Shown here: in pieces, positions 8,351 to 15,636 of the stretch
How the letters are laid out: the number at the start of each line of letters is the position of its first letter
How positions within the stretch are numbered: the stretch's first letter is position 1
Position numbers and translations under genes: made by a program
Notes under the pieces: generated by a model
The model's input: only the letters and a program-made list of their open reading frames with translations
The model's database searches: none
Told to the model about the DNA's origin: nothing
Assembly (NCBI GenBank): GCA_016294165.1
Contig: JAEDCM010000031.1
Coordinates: 1-18,138, forward strand
Reading direction: 5' to 3'
Source of the DNA: Anaeroplasmataceae bacterium
GTDB taxonomy: Bacteria > Bacillota_I > Bacilli_A > Acholeplasmatales > JAEDCM01
Length of the DNA: 18,138 nucleotides

Positions 8351-8496
8351 TTTTTTTCTCTATGCAATGTATGCTTTTTGCACTTAGGACAATACTTATT
8401 CATCTCAATACGTCCTGGAGTTAGTTTCTTATTCTTGTCAGTATAATAATTCTCTTCTTTACATTCAGTACAAATTAATCTTACTAAGTCACGCAT
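8347..8496 (-). CDS. rpmG: 50S ribosomal protein L33, zinc-binding form
   Basis: A 49-codon gene. The protein opens MRDLVRLICTECKEENYYT and ends CPKCKKHTLHREKK, typical of bacterial L33. Two Cys pairs (Cys9/Cys12 and Cys36/Cys39) mark the zinc-ribbon (C+) form; Bacillus carries both C+ and C- versions exchanged under zinc limitation. The Shine-Dalgarno GGGAGG lies eight bases before the ATG. It diverges from ispG, and its terminator overlaps the stop codon. Length is normal for the family. Confidence 0.95.
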   Translation of the reverse strand: MRDLVRLICTECKEENYYTDKNKKLTPGRIEMNKYCPKCKKHTLHREKK

Positions 8497-8531
8497 TCTA
8501 TTTCCCTCCCATGCAAAAGTTATCCTCTATT

Positions 8532-8560
8532 AATATATCACTATTTTTTTAATATTGCAA
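8532..8560 (-). promoter_or_regulatory. rpmG promoter
   Basis: On the minus strand TTGCAA (8560-8555), 17 bases, TATATT (8537-8532), with TGA before the -10 (TGn extension). The TTGCAA is palindromic and is also the -35 of the ispG promoter on the other strand. Confidence 0.6.
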
Positions 8561-8583
8561 GAAAAATTTTCAAATGTTATAAT
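8555..8583 (+). promoter_or_regulatory. ispG promoter
   Basis: TTGCAA (8555-8560), 17 bases, TATAAT (8578-8583), with TGT before the -10 (TGn extension). The predicted start near 8590 leaves a leader of about nine bases that is little more than the GGTGAT ribosome site before ATG 8599. Confidence 0.7.
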
Positions 8584-8598
8584 TTTTTTGGTGATAGT

Positions 8599-9636
8599 AT
8601 GAATAATTTAAGAAAAACAACAAAAACTGTGCAAATAAAAGATAAATTTATCGGTGGAAACCATAAAATTTTGATTCAGAGTATGACAAATACTAAAACA
8701 AAGGATGTCTTAAATACAGTCAAACAAATTAATACATTAGAAAAAGCAGGCTGTGAAATTATTAGAGTTGCTGTATTAGATTTAGAGGATGCTAAAGCAA
8801 TAAAAGAAATTAAAAAGAATATAAATATTCCTCTTGTGGCCGATATTCATTTTGATTATAGGTTGGCAATTGAAGCCATCAATGCCGGGGCTGATAAAAT
8901 TAGATTGAATCCCGGTAATATCAGTAACGAGGAGCATATTAAGCAAATTGTTAATTTATGCAAAGAAAAAAATATTCCAATTCGCATTGGGGTTAACTCT
9001 GGAAGTCTTCCAAAAGGTTTAGAATTAACACCCGAAAATCTAGTAAAGGCTGCTAAATATCATGTTAATATTTTAGAAAAGTTAGATTTCCATAATATCG
9101 TATTGAGTCTTAAAGCAAGTAATATTGATTTAGCAGTTAAAGCCTACGAGTTAGCGAGTCAAGAATTTAACTACCCACTACATATTGGAATTACTGAAGC
9201 TGGTAGTCCATATGCGGGGGCTATAAAAAGTGCAATCGGCCTAGGTATTCTCTTAAATGAAGGGATTGGTGATACTATTCGTGTAAGCATCACTGGTGAT
9301 CCGTTATTAGAAATCAAAGCTGCAAAAGAAATCTTAAATAATTTTGGCCTAATTGAGATGCCTACTCTTACAAGTTGTCCAACCTGTGGACGTACCGACT
9401 ATGACATGATTCCTCTTGTAAATAAGGTTGAAGAATACTTGTTATCCGTCAATAAAAAAATCCATATTGCTATTATGGGATGTGTTGTTAATGGTCCTGG
9501 TGAAGCTAAGGAAGCTGATTTAGGTATCGCCGGTGGGAAAAATGAGGGGCTTCTATTTAAAAAGGGTGTTCCTGTTCGTAAAATAAAACAAGAAGATTTA
9601 TATGATGAATTAATCAAAGAAATTAAAAATTTTTAA
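8599..9636 (+). CDS. ispG: 4-hydroxy-3-methylbut-2-enyl diphosphate synthase (IspG/GcpE)
   Basis: A 345-residue IspG, close to but slightly shorter than the roughly 375 residues of Bacillus. It reductively converts 2-C-methylerythritol cyclodiphosphate to HMBPP in the MEP isoprenoid pathway, using electrons from ferredoxin or flavodoxin. The N-terminal TIM barrel shows IGGNHKILIQSMT-like sequence (18-30), ADIHFDYRLA (81-90) and RLNPGNI (102-108). The C-terminal [4Fe-4S] domain keeps Cys260 and Cys263 (SCPTCGR), Cys295 (GCVVNGPGEA) and Glu302. All expected catalytic residues are present. The gene stands alone between a divergent ribosomal gene and a convergent HD gene, with a bidirectional terminator behind. 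Its presence argues that this organism makes isoprenoids by the MEP route and has Fe-S chemistry. Confidence 0.97.
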   Translation: MNNLRKTTKTVQIKDKFIGGNHKILIQSMTNTKTKDVLNTVKQINTLEKAGCEIIRVAVLDLEDAKAIKEIKKNINIPLVADIHFDYRLAIEAINAGADKIRLNPGNISNEEHIKQIVNLCKEKNIPIRIGVNSGSLPKGLELTPENLVKAAKYHVNILEKLDFHNIVLSLKASNIDLAVKAYELASQEFNYPLHIGITEAGSPYAGAIKSAIGLGILLNEGIGDTIRVSITGDPLLEIKAAKEILNNFGLIEMPTLTSCPTCGRTDYDMIPLVNKVEEYLLSVNKKIHIAIMGCVVNGPGEAKEADLGIAGGKNEGLLFKKGVPVRKIKQEDLYDELIKEIKNF

Positions 9637-9641
9637 ATGAA

Positions 9642-9666
9642 AAAAGGTCGCTTCATGCGACCTTTT
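9642..9666. terminator. Bidirectional terminator between ispG and the HD-domain gene
   Basis: A perfect 10-bp stem (AAAAGGTCGC with GCGACCTTTT) with loop TTCAT lies between two convergent genes. The arms supply T-runs in both directions. It overlaps the stop codon of the minus-strand HD gene by two bases. Confidence 0.85.
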
Positions 9667-10255
9667 ATACATTCCATTCGAAATAAAACTCTTGTAGGAA
9701 TCTTTCCATAAATTCATGCCTTCTAACGGCTAGTTGTTTACCAGTAAATGTTTGAAAATAGTCCTTAGCAGTTAATAAACGTTCATAGAATACCTTAATC
9801 ATATTCTCATTTGAAATATTACCATCATACATATTAATCTTATGGTATCCACCATATGCAAAGTTACGTGCAATTCCAACGGCACCAATTGAATCTAATA
9901 GGTTAGCATCAAAAACAACCTTGTGTTCAATACTTCTTAAATTATTGTTCTTACGGTTATCAAAATCAATATTACAAATGATATCAATAACAATATCAAT
10001 AATTCGTTTGTCCAAATCAAATGATTCTAAAAAAGCCCTAACAGTTGGACAATTTTTAGTGCGACGATTATTCTTTGGCTCAACGCCGTGTAAAATGGCC
10101 GCAAGTGCAACAACAAAATTATTAGCCTTCTCCTCTTTTGCTAGATGCATCGCCTTACGATAAACCCTCTCTGCATGATAATATTCACTACCATCTGTAA
10201 CATCCTTAAAATACTCCTTTACAAACTGTAAGGCTTTCATTACAATTTCCTTCAT
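9665..10255 (-). CDS. YpgQ-like HD-superfamily protein with His-Gly in place of His-Asp
   Basis: A 196-residue protein matching the YpgQ/YedJ group of HD phosphohydrolases. His27 (YYHAERV) and the downstream DANLLDSIGAVGIAR stretch (116-130, DADRLDAIGAIGIAR-like) are kept. The defining HD pair is His56-Gly57 (ILHGVEP): the codon is GGC, one base from the Asp codon GAC. Bacillus YpgQ is a metal-dependent nucleotide pyrophosphatase; without this Asp one metal would lose a ligand, so activity may be weak or gone. The frame is clean and the ribosome site GGAGGG lies six bases before the ATG; a second in-frame ATG at codon 6 also follows an AAGGAA. It lies 69 bases downstream of the ABC-F gene and may be partly co-transcribed. 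The fold assignment is firm; the function is open. Confidence 0.8.
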   Translation of the reverse strand: MKEIVMKALQFVKEYFKDVTDGSEYYHAERVYRKAMHLAKEEKANNFVVALAAILHGVEPKNNRRTKNCPTVRAFLESFDLDKRIIDIVIDIICNIDFDNRKNNNLRSIEHKVVFDANLLDSIGAVGIARNFAYGGYHKINMYDGNISNENMIKVFYERLLTAKDYFQTFTGKQLAVRRHEFMERFLQEFYFEWNV

Positions 10256-10290
10256 AATATTCCCTCCAATATTACTAGTTATATATAAAT

Positions 10291-10319
10291 AATATATAAT
10301 ATTTTAATTTTTTTTACAA
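10291..10319 (-). promoter_or_regulatory. Possible promoter of the HD-domain gene
   Basis: On the minus strand TTGTAA (10319-10314), 17 bases, TATATT (10296-10291). The region is nearly all A/T, so chance matches are likely. The predicted leader is about 30 bases. Confidence 0.35.
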
Positions 10320-10324
10320 TATTA

Positions 10325-11869
10325 TCACATAAATTTCTCAATGTTTATTTCAAAAAACGACAATTTTTGATAAAATTCTTTCTCATGCGATACTAAAATT
10401 ACAACTCCTTGATAATTTTTTATCGCATTTAGTAAGGCATCCTTCGCATCAACATCTAAATGATTAGAAGGCTCATCAAGGATTAATAAATTAGATTTAA
10501 ACATACTTAAACGACATAAACGAACCTTTGTAATTTCCCCACCACTAAGCTCACTTAGCTTTTTCATACATAAATCCGGTCCAATTCCAACTCTGGCAAG
10601 AATTGATCGAACATCCTTATCAAGCAAATCATAGAAATCTTCTTTGATGATTTCAAAAGGGGTTTTATTCATATCATATTCATTATCTTGCGAAAAATAT
10701 AAAATATCCGTATTTGATGAAAATTTAAAATCACCAGCTATCGGATCAATATCTTTAATCAAGGTTTTAATTAACGTTGATTTTCCAACCCCATTTTTAC
10801 CAGTAATTACAATCTTTTGATTCTTTCTAATCATTAAATCAATATCCTTTAACAATGGCTTATCATAACCAATTGTAAGATTATTGACCTCTAAACAAAC
10901 ATCAGAAATTTCTCTTGATTTAGGAAAATTAAAGTAAATCTTTCGATTCTGAGTAAGTGGTGCTAAAATTTCTAATTTAGATAGCATCTTAGCACGACTT
11001 AAAGCACGCTTATGAGTTGAAGCTCTCGTGATGTTTTTTTCAATGAATTCTTCCGTTTTTTTGATTAACTTTTGTTGATTTAAATAACTTTTTTCATGTG
11101 ATTGATTACGAACATCACGCTCAATTAAAAATTTCTCATAATTTCCTTTATACCTTGTAACAACGCTATTTTCTAGTGATAATATTGATGTTGAAATATT
11201 GTTTAAAAAATCAACATCATGGCTTACAACAACAAAGGCATTCTTATAACCTTGAAGATATTTTGTTAACCATTCAATATGCTTTACATCCAAAAAATTT
11301 GTCGGCTCATCCATCAATAATAGATCCGGTTCTTCTAATAATAGCTTCCCAAGCAAAATTTTCATTCTTTGACCACCAGAAAACTTATCAAAGGTTTCGT
11401 TCAATCTTGATTCATCAATCCCTAATCCACTTATTATATTTCCCACCTTTGATTTAAAGGCATAAAAATTCTTTTCAATCAATTCATCAGAAATAGATGT
11501 TGCTCGATTAAGAATTTTATCGTATTCATTCTCATTTGCATAAGCTAGTGAGGCATACAAATTTTCCATCATTTCTTCTTTTTTAAACAAATCAGAAAAT
11601 ACTTCATACAAGTATTCATTAATTGTAATATTGCTCATTTTAGTTAAATGTTGATCAATATATCCGATTGTTAAATTATTAATCCATTCAATCTTTCCTT
11701 TATCCGGCTTTAAATTTTTACTAATAAGATTTAACAATGTTGTTTTCCCACAACCATTTAATCCAACTAGGCCTACATGATCATCCTTAAAAATACGAAA
11801 TGAAACATCATTAAACAGTTCAACATCCTTATATTTAAATCTCAAGTTTGTCACATCAACTATACTCAT
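10325..11869 (-). CDS. ABC-F family ATPase, YfmM-like translation factor
   Basis: A 514-residue soluble ABC-F protein: two nucleotide-binding domains in one chain and no membrane segments. Domain 1 has Walker A GLNGCGKT (36-43), FSGGQ (163-167) and LLLMDE (183-188). Domain 2 has GKNGVGKS (357-364), LSGGE (441-445) and LLILDE (461-466). Between them, at about 245-315, is the charged helical linker that reaches into the ribosomal E site and toward the P-site tRNA. Both catalytic Glu residues are present. Length and opening (TNLRFKYKDVELFNDVSF) resemble Bacillus YfmM. ABC-F proteins rescue or tune stalled ribosomes, and some give antibiotic resistance; a housekeeping role is more likely here but cannot be settled from sequence. 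A weak promoter may lie at 11908-11913 (minus TATAAT, no good -35). Confidence 0.92.
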   Translation of the reverse strand: MSIVDVTNLRFKYKDVELFNDVSFRIFKDDHVGLVGLNGCGKTTLLNLISKNLKPDKGKIEWINNLTIGYIDQHLTKMSNITINEYLYEVFSDLFKKEEMMENLYASLAYANENEYDKILNRATSISDELIEKNFYAFKSKVGNIISGLGIDESRLNETFDKFSGGQRMKILLGKLLLEEPDLLLMDEPTNFLDVKHIEWLTKYLQGYKNAFVVVSHDVDFLNNISTSILSLENSVVTRYKGNYEKFLIERDVRNQSHEKSYLNQQKLIKKTEEFIEKNITRASTHKRALSRAKMLSKLEILAPLTQNRKIYFNFPKSREISDVCLEVNNLTIGYDKPLLKDIDLMIRKNQKIVITGKNGVGKSTLIKTLIKDIDPIAGDFKFSSNTDILYFSQDNEYDMNKTPFEIIKEDFYDLLDKDVRSILARVGIGPDLCMKKLSELSGGEITKVRLCRLSMFKSNLLILDEPSNHLDVDAKDALLNAIKNYQGVVILVSHEKEFYQKLSFFEINIEKFM

Positions 11870-11911
11870 ACAAAACTCTCACTTTCAAAAAAAGGCTTTA
11901 TAAAGCTATTA

Positions 11912-11947
11912 TAAAAATAAGCCCCTACAAATAAGGTAGAGGCTTAT
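11912..11947 (-). terminator. Terminator after the DUF1540 gene
   Basis: A 12-bp stem (11917-11928 with 11936-11947) has one G-U pair when read on the minus strand, where it is fully paired; read on the plus strand it has a mismatch. A TTTTT run follows on the minus strand. It closes the c-di-GMP gene block before the ABC-F gene. Confidence 0.8.
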
Positions 11948-11951
11948 CCCT

Positions 11952-12269
11952 TTAATTATTACATCTAAAAGATGAGCAGCTTGTTTCACAAGATGTATTT
12001 GCATTACTTCCAACAATGCTTATTTCATCCTTGCTGCACTTTCCACTATTGTGGTACATGCATTCACAAGCATCACACCAAATATCACTATTCTTATTAT
12101 CTAAGCTAGCAAATTCGGTATCATATTCGCGTTCTCTTTTGTTAAATGAATCACAAAACGTCTCATCAATTTTTTTGGCAGAAACTCCTTCAACGCTTAT
12201 TTGTTCCTTAACACATTTTTGGTTATTATTATATAAGCATTTATGAGCCTGACACATAATCTTAGTCAT
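11952..12269 (-). CDS. Tandem DUF1540 cysteine-rich small protein
   Basis: A 105-residue protein made of two DUF1540 domains. Copy 1 places Cys at 6, 11, 19 and 39; copy 2 at 65, 70, 78 and 98, with identical spacing (5, 8, 20), so the second arose by duplication. Each shares the pattern C-x4-C-x-Y-N/H-N...C...I-S-V/I-x-G...C-x-S-F. Copy 2 has extra Cys at 68, 94 and 103. The Cys pattern suggests metal binding, but no function is established for the family, and none is assigned here. The start is firm: GAGGTGAT lies three bases before the ATG. It begins 26 bases after the diguanylate cyclase gene with no terminator between, so the two are likely co-transcribed. Confidence 0.8.
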   Translation of the reverse strand: MTKIMCQAHKCLYNNNQKCVKEQISVEGVSAKKIDETFCDSFNKREREYDTEFASLDNKNSDIWCDACECMYHNSGKCSKDEISIVGSNANTSCETSCSSFRCNN

Positions 12270-12295
12270 ACTATCACCTCAATTTTAGTATGGCT

Positions 12296-14053
12296 TTATT
12301 TTTGATAATTATTACTTTTTATAAAATCTAGTAAATATTTTGAAATAATATGGATAACGCTAATTTCTTCTTTACTCCATAAACGTTTTTTAGAAGTCAT
12401 TTCAAAATTTATAACAATGGCTTTAGCGATATTTATTTCTTTTTTAAAAGATAAGACTGCTCTTACATCATTTGATTTAAAAACATCATCATATATTTTT
12501 TTATAATGATCTTCAATATCTAATGCTCTTGAATAGCACATCATATCATCATTTTCATATAAAGCTAATAGATTTTTCATACAATGTTCACTATGGATTT
12601 TTTTTGAATATGTTTTTTTACTTCCATCAATCAAAATCTTATGAGTTACCTTATATCCTTCAGAATCCAACAATAAAACTCGTGCTTGATCAATTGCATA
12701 ACGGTTTAAAACCGACAAAATCGTTCTATAAATATTCTTTTTATTATTTAAATCAATGAGCGTATTTACAATGAAATTTTCATAAGAAATATTATTTGTA
12801 TATTCTAAATCATAATTTATTAAGGCTTTATTTCCTTCAATACCACCATGCTTTTCACGATCATATATTACATAGCAATTCTTTCCTTTTTTCTTTCCAC
12901 GATATAAAGTCTTATCAGCCATCAAAAACAATGAATCAAAATCATTGGCATCCTTAGGATATTGCGATACACCAATTGTGCATGAATTATTAAATGATTC
13001 AATATTTTCCTTTCTAATATTTTCAAATCCATAACAAATTGATTTGCAAATATTTGGAAGTTCAGATGCATTTTCACATTTATCAATAACTACCATGAAC
13101 TCATCACCACCGAATCGTCCTACATTACCAATACTTCTGACTTTATTCTTTAAAATGTTAGCACACTCAATAATGATTGAGTCACCAAAAGCATGTCCAA
13201 AGGAATCGTTTACAAATTTAAAGTTATCAATGTCAATTATTAATATAGCAACCATTTTATCGTTATTTGTTTCAATACGATTCTTAATAACATCCATCGC
13301 ATATTTTTTTATCGCTACTTTATTTAAAACTCCAGTAGCTGGGTCTAAAATCAAGTTTTCTTCAAGCCTTTTTATTAAATTATTATTTTCTTCTGATTTA
13401 ATAATCCCCACTGAATAGCGAGGTATTCCATTTTCAAAAATCGTTTTACTCATTATCTTACAATTATGATATGTTCCACCATCTAATATTCTTATCTCAA
13501 AATCCGTATATTTTTTTCCTCTGTTTAAAGAATTTATAAAATCTTCAAAAATCGATACATCATCCTTATGAATTAAATTTTTGCTTATTTCCAAAACTGA
13601 TAATGTTTTTTCATCTAAAATATCTTCATGATTTTTAGAAAGCCTAATAAATTTTCGATCAATAATATCATATACAAAACTTAAATCCTGATACAAACTA
13701 TAAATAATTTCATCAAATTTTTTTATATTTGTTTCATGTAAAATAGCTTCATTAAAGTATTTTTCATCTATCATGTGAACAATATAGTGATCATCAACAT
13801 AATTAATCAAGGCAAAAACAGGAATTACTTGATTATTTTTATCTATCAAATTAAAAGAAAATTTTTGAATATCGGTAACAGCTTTTTCTTCTAAACTTAA
13901 TAATATCGATAAAAAAAGTTTTTTATCCTTTGAATGTATTGAACTTTTAAAATTAGTTGTCTCGATAATTTTTTTAGAATTTTCGCAGCATTCAAGAATA
14001 TTTAATTCTTTATCAAGCATAACATAATACATTTTAACCTTTTCAAAAAACAT
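12296..14053 (-). CDS. GGDEF diguanylate cyclase with PAS-like and GAF-like domains
   Basis: A soluble 585-residue protein expected to make cyclic di-GMP from two GTP. The N-terminal half holds two PAS-like folds (about 5-100 and 115-222). The GGDEF domain (about 235-400) has the active-site GGDEF intact (315-319), the metal Asp274 in IDIDNFKFVND and the GHAFGD stretch (286-291). The product-inhibition I-site, RxxD in many cyclases, reads RSIG (306-309), so feedback control may be weak. A GAF-like region (about 415-580) lies after the cyclase, an uncommon order. There are no membrane segments. The start is chosen at the second of two adjacent ATGs, eight bases after GAGG; the first (14056) or an in-frame GTG (14062) are less well spaced. 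It sits between an HD-GYP gene and a DUF1540 gene. Confidence 0.9.
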   Translation of the reverse strand: MFFEKVKMYYVMLDKELNILECCENSKKIIETTNFKSSIHSKDKKLFLSILLSLEEKAVTDIQKFSFNLIDKNNQVIPVFALINYVDDHYIVHMIDEKYFNEAILHETNIKKFDEIIYSLYQDLSFVYDIIDRKFIRLSKNHEDILDEKTLSVLEISKNLIHKDDVSIFEDFINSLNRGKKYTDFEIRILDGGTYHNCKIMSKTIFENGIPRYSVGIIKSEENNNLIKRLEENLILDPATGVLNKVAIKKYAMDVIKNRIETNNDKMVAILIIDIDNFKFVNDSFGHAFGDSIIIECANILKNKVRSIGNVGRFGGDEFMVVIDKCENASELPNICKSICYGFENIRKENIESFNNSCTIGVSQYPKDANDFDSLFLMADKTLYRGKKKGKNCYVIYDREKHGGIEGNKALINYDLEYTNNISYENFIVNTLIDLNNKKNIYRTILSVLNRYAIDQARVLLLDSEGYKVTHKILIDGSKKTYSKKIHSEHCMKNLLALYENDDMMCYSRALDIEDHYKKIYDDVFKSNDVRAVLSFKKEINIAKAIVINFEMTSKKRLWSKEEISVIHIISKYLLDFIKSNNYQK

Positions 14054-14058
14054 CATAA

Positions 14059-14066
14059 TCACCTCT
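14059..14066 (-). promoter_or_regulatory. Perfect anti-16S ribosome binding site of the GGDEF gene
   Basis: Minus-strand AGAGGTGA (continuing T) matches the 16S rRNA 3' end. It places the start at the tandem ATGs 14056/14053, not at GTG 14062, which lies inside the site. Confidence 0.6.
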
Positions 14067-14070
14067 TTTT

Positions 14071-14099
14071 ATTATACAATACTTTTAAAATATTCACAA
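14071..14099 (-). promoter_or_regulatory. Promoter of the GGDEF gene
   Basis: On the minus strand TTGTGA (14099-14094), 17 bases, TATAAT (14076-14071). The predicted start near 14064 lies within the ribosome binding site, giving a leader of about ten bases. It indicates the GGDEF gene can be expressed apart from the upstream HD-GYP gene. Confidence 0.6.
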
Positions 14100-14130
14100 A
14101 TCATTTAACCTATGAATTTAATATCATTAA

Positions 14131-15426
14131 TTATTTAATAGATGACGAATTATAAATGTTTATAATTTCATCTTTAGCTTCTAAAAACAATTTAACTAAA
14201 TCAGGATCAAAATCAATTCCACTACCATCTTCGATTATTTTAAAACATTCAAGAATTGGCATTGCATCTCGGTAGCAACGCTTTGAAGATACTGCATCAA
14301 ATACATCCGCGATTGCCATTATGCGTGCAGAAATTGGAATTTCATTTTCTTTAAGTCCACTTGGATAACCTTTACCATTCCACTTTTCATGATGATGAGT
14401 CGCAACATCATAAGCAATTTCAAGATATTCCTCATTATCAAGATTACCAAATGTTTCTTTAATTAATTCTCCACCAATTTTTGCATGATTTTTCATTATT
14501 TCATATTCATCAGGCGTTAATTTACCCGGTTTTTGTAAAATATAATCTGGTGTAGAAATCTTACCAATATCATGCATAGGGGCAGCATTTAGCATATTTT
14601 CTAAAAAATCTTTGGTAATTATACTAAAATATTTAGGTTCCCTTTTCATTTTATCTAAAATAATTCTTACATATTCTTTTGTTCTTATAACATGACCACC
14701 AGTACTACTATCTCTACTTTCTATTAATGTTGAAAAGCAGGTAACTGTTTTACTGTTATATTTATTCAATCTAATGATTGATGGATCCTCAATAGTAACA
14801 TAAAATCCGACAAGTAACATCGTTGGAACAAGTGCTGTAATTAATATTTCAGGGAATATTATTTGTAATATCAATAATGAAAATGTAAATATTTCAATAA
14901 ATAGAAAAGCAAATCTTTTTCGACTTTCAATATATTTGATATTGTATAATGTTAATATGAATGATGATTCAAAATATAAAGTACAGCTAGCATAACAAGA
15001 TATAACAGATATTCCCATTGAATAATTCGTATTTTTCCCATTAATATATTCTACATCGTTTAAGAAAATAATAATTAAAGCAATGGAAATTATAAAAGGA
15101 ATTGAACAAAGAATTTTCTTAATTCTACTTTGTATTTCTCCTCGTGTAGCATTATAAACATATAAAAAGGTTAAGAAAATACTTGCATTCATAAATAGAT
15201 AAAACAATAAATGGCAAAAAATATTTACTGAAGAAGGAACTATATCTAGATTATTCACCGTCCAGCTAGTTACACCATCAAATATAATTGCCCATGGACA
15301 GACAATCATAAGAAGATCATAAAATTTACTGCATTCGTTCTTCTTAACAATAGTATCTCTTACATAAAGGAAGATTATATATAAAGATACAATTAAGCAT
15401 CCTATTTGAAATTTAAAATATTCCAT
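14131..15426 (-). CDS. Membrane HD-GYP protein, likely cyclic-di-GMP phosphodiesterase
   Basis: A 431-residue protein with seven predicted membrane helices (about 5-23, 36-54, 67-92, 105-123, 138-163, 171-192, 194-212) and a cytoplasmic HD-GYP domain (about 225-420). Catalytic and metal-binding residues are visible: His245 (HVIRT), His285-Asp286 (HDIGK), His314, the HHHEKWNGKGYP motif (344-355) and Asp374. The motif has Asn where Asp is common (HHExxDGxGYP); the GYP itself is intact. It would degrade c-di-GMP in response to a membrane or extracellular cue, opposing the GGDEF protein encoded next. An in-frame ATG seven codons upstream contains the AAGGAGG ribosome site in its own codons, so the ATG at 15426, seven bases after that site, is the start. 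Confidence 0.9.
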   Translation of the reverse strand: MEYFKFQIGCLIVSLYIIFLYVRDTIVKKNECSKFYDLLMIVCPWAIIFDGVTSWTVNNLDIVPSSVNIFCHLLFYLFMNASIFLTFLYVYNATRGEIQSRIKKILCSIPFIISIALIIIFLNDVEYINGKNTNYSMGISVISCYASCTLYFESSFILTLYNIKYIESRKRFAFLFIEIFTFSLLILQIIFPEILITALVPTMLLVGFYVTIEDPSIIRLNKYNSKTVTCFSTLIESRDSSTGGHVIRTKEYVRIILDKMKREPKYFSIITKDFLENMLNAAPMHDIGKISTPDYILQKPGKLTPDEYEIMKNHAKIGGELIKETFGNLDNEEYLEIAYDVATHHHEKWNGKGYPSGLKENEIPISARIMAIADVFDAVSSKRCYRDAMPILECFKIIEDGSGIDFDPDLVKLFLEAKDEIINIYNSSSIK

Positions 15427-15433
15427 TTTCCAC

Positions 15434-15440
15434 CCTCCTT
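15434..15440 (-). promoter_or_regulatory. Ribosome binding site fixing the HD-GYP start
   Basis: Minus-strand AAGGAGG lies seven bases before ATG 15426. It falls within the codons that a longer reading from ATG 15447 would translate, which argues against the longer form. Confidence 0.7.
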
Positions 15441-15449
15441 TTTTCATTA

Positions 15450-15455
15450 ATTATA
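15450..15455 (-). promoter_or_regulatory. -10 hexamer of the HD-GYP gene
   Basis: A minus-strand TATAAT lies 23 bases before the ATG. No convincing -35 is seen 17 bases upstream (TATAAA), so the call rests on the -10 alone and may need an activator. Confidence 0.4.
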
Positions 15456-15476
15456 CTACAAATTTTGATAATTTTA

Positions 15477-15603
15477 TAGTTTTTTTCCTGATATATGATA
15501 TATTTTTATAATATGTTTTTTTAAAAAACTACAACTTATGATAAATCTAGTTTTTAAAACTACTTAAAAATATTTTTGATGAATATTGTATTTTAAAAAA
15601 CTA
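15477..15603. repeat. Repeated AAAACTA half-sites in the divergent HD-GYP/DUF1836 spacer
   Basis: The spacer holds an AAAAACTA-type element in direct orientation ending at 15531, 15562 and 15603, and inverted copies TAGTTTTTTT (15477-15486) and TAGTTTT (15548-15554). The middle copy is a perfect 15-bp palindrome TAGTTTT-T-AAAACTA (15548-15562). Direct copies are 31 and 41 bases apart, close to three and four helix turns. The last copy sits between the -35 and -10 of the DUF1836 promoter, so it could be an operator. Low-complexity A/T sequence could produce some of this by chance. Confidence 0.4.
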
Positions 15604-15614
15604 AATGATATAAT
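15586..15614 (+). promoter_or_regulatory. Promoter of the DUF1836 gene
   Basis: TTGTAT (15586-15591), 17 bases, TATAAT (15609-15614), with TGA before the -10 (TGn extension). The leader is about 16 bases and includes AAAGGATGTG as ribosome site. Confidence 0.6.
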
Positions 15615-15636
15615 TTCATAAAAAGGATGTGTTAAA

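Noticed and set aside
9921..10163. Plus-strand open frame opposite the HD-domain gene
   Set aside because: It is a shadow of the conserved minus-strand reading, with no ribosome site or recognisable domain.
11887..11907. Palindrome GCTTTATAAAGC followed by seven Ts on the minus strand, as an attenuator before the ABC-F gene
   Set aside because: The stem is only about 4-5 bp with a tiny loop, and there is no leader peptide frame or alternative pairing. It may lie at the promoter start, so there is not enough to call regulation.
13044..13418. 124-codon plus-strand frame opposite the GGDEF domain
   Set aside because: It mirrors the coding constraint of the GGDEF domain and has no start signal or family resemblance.
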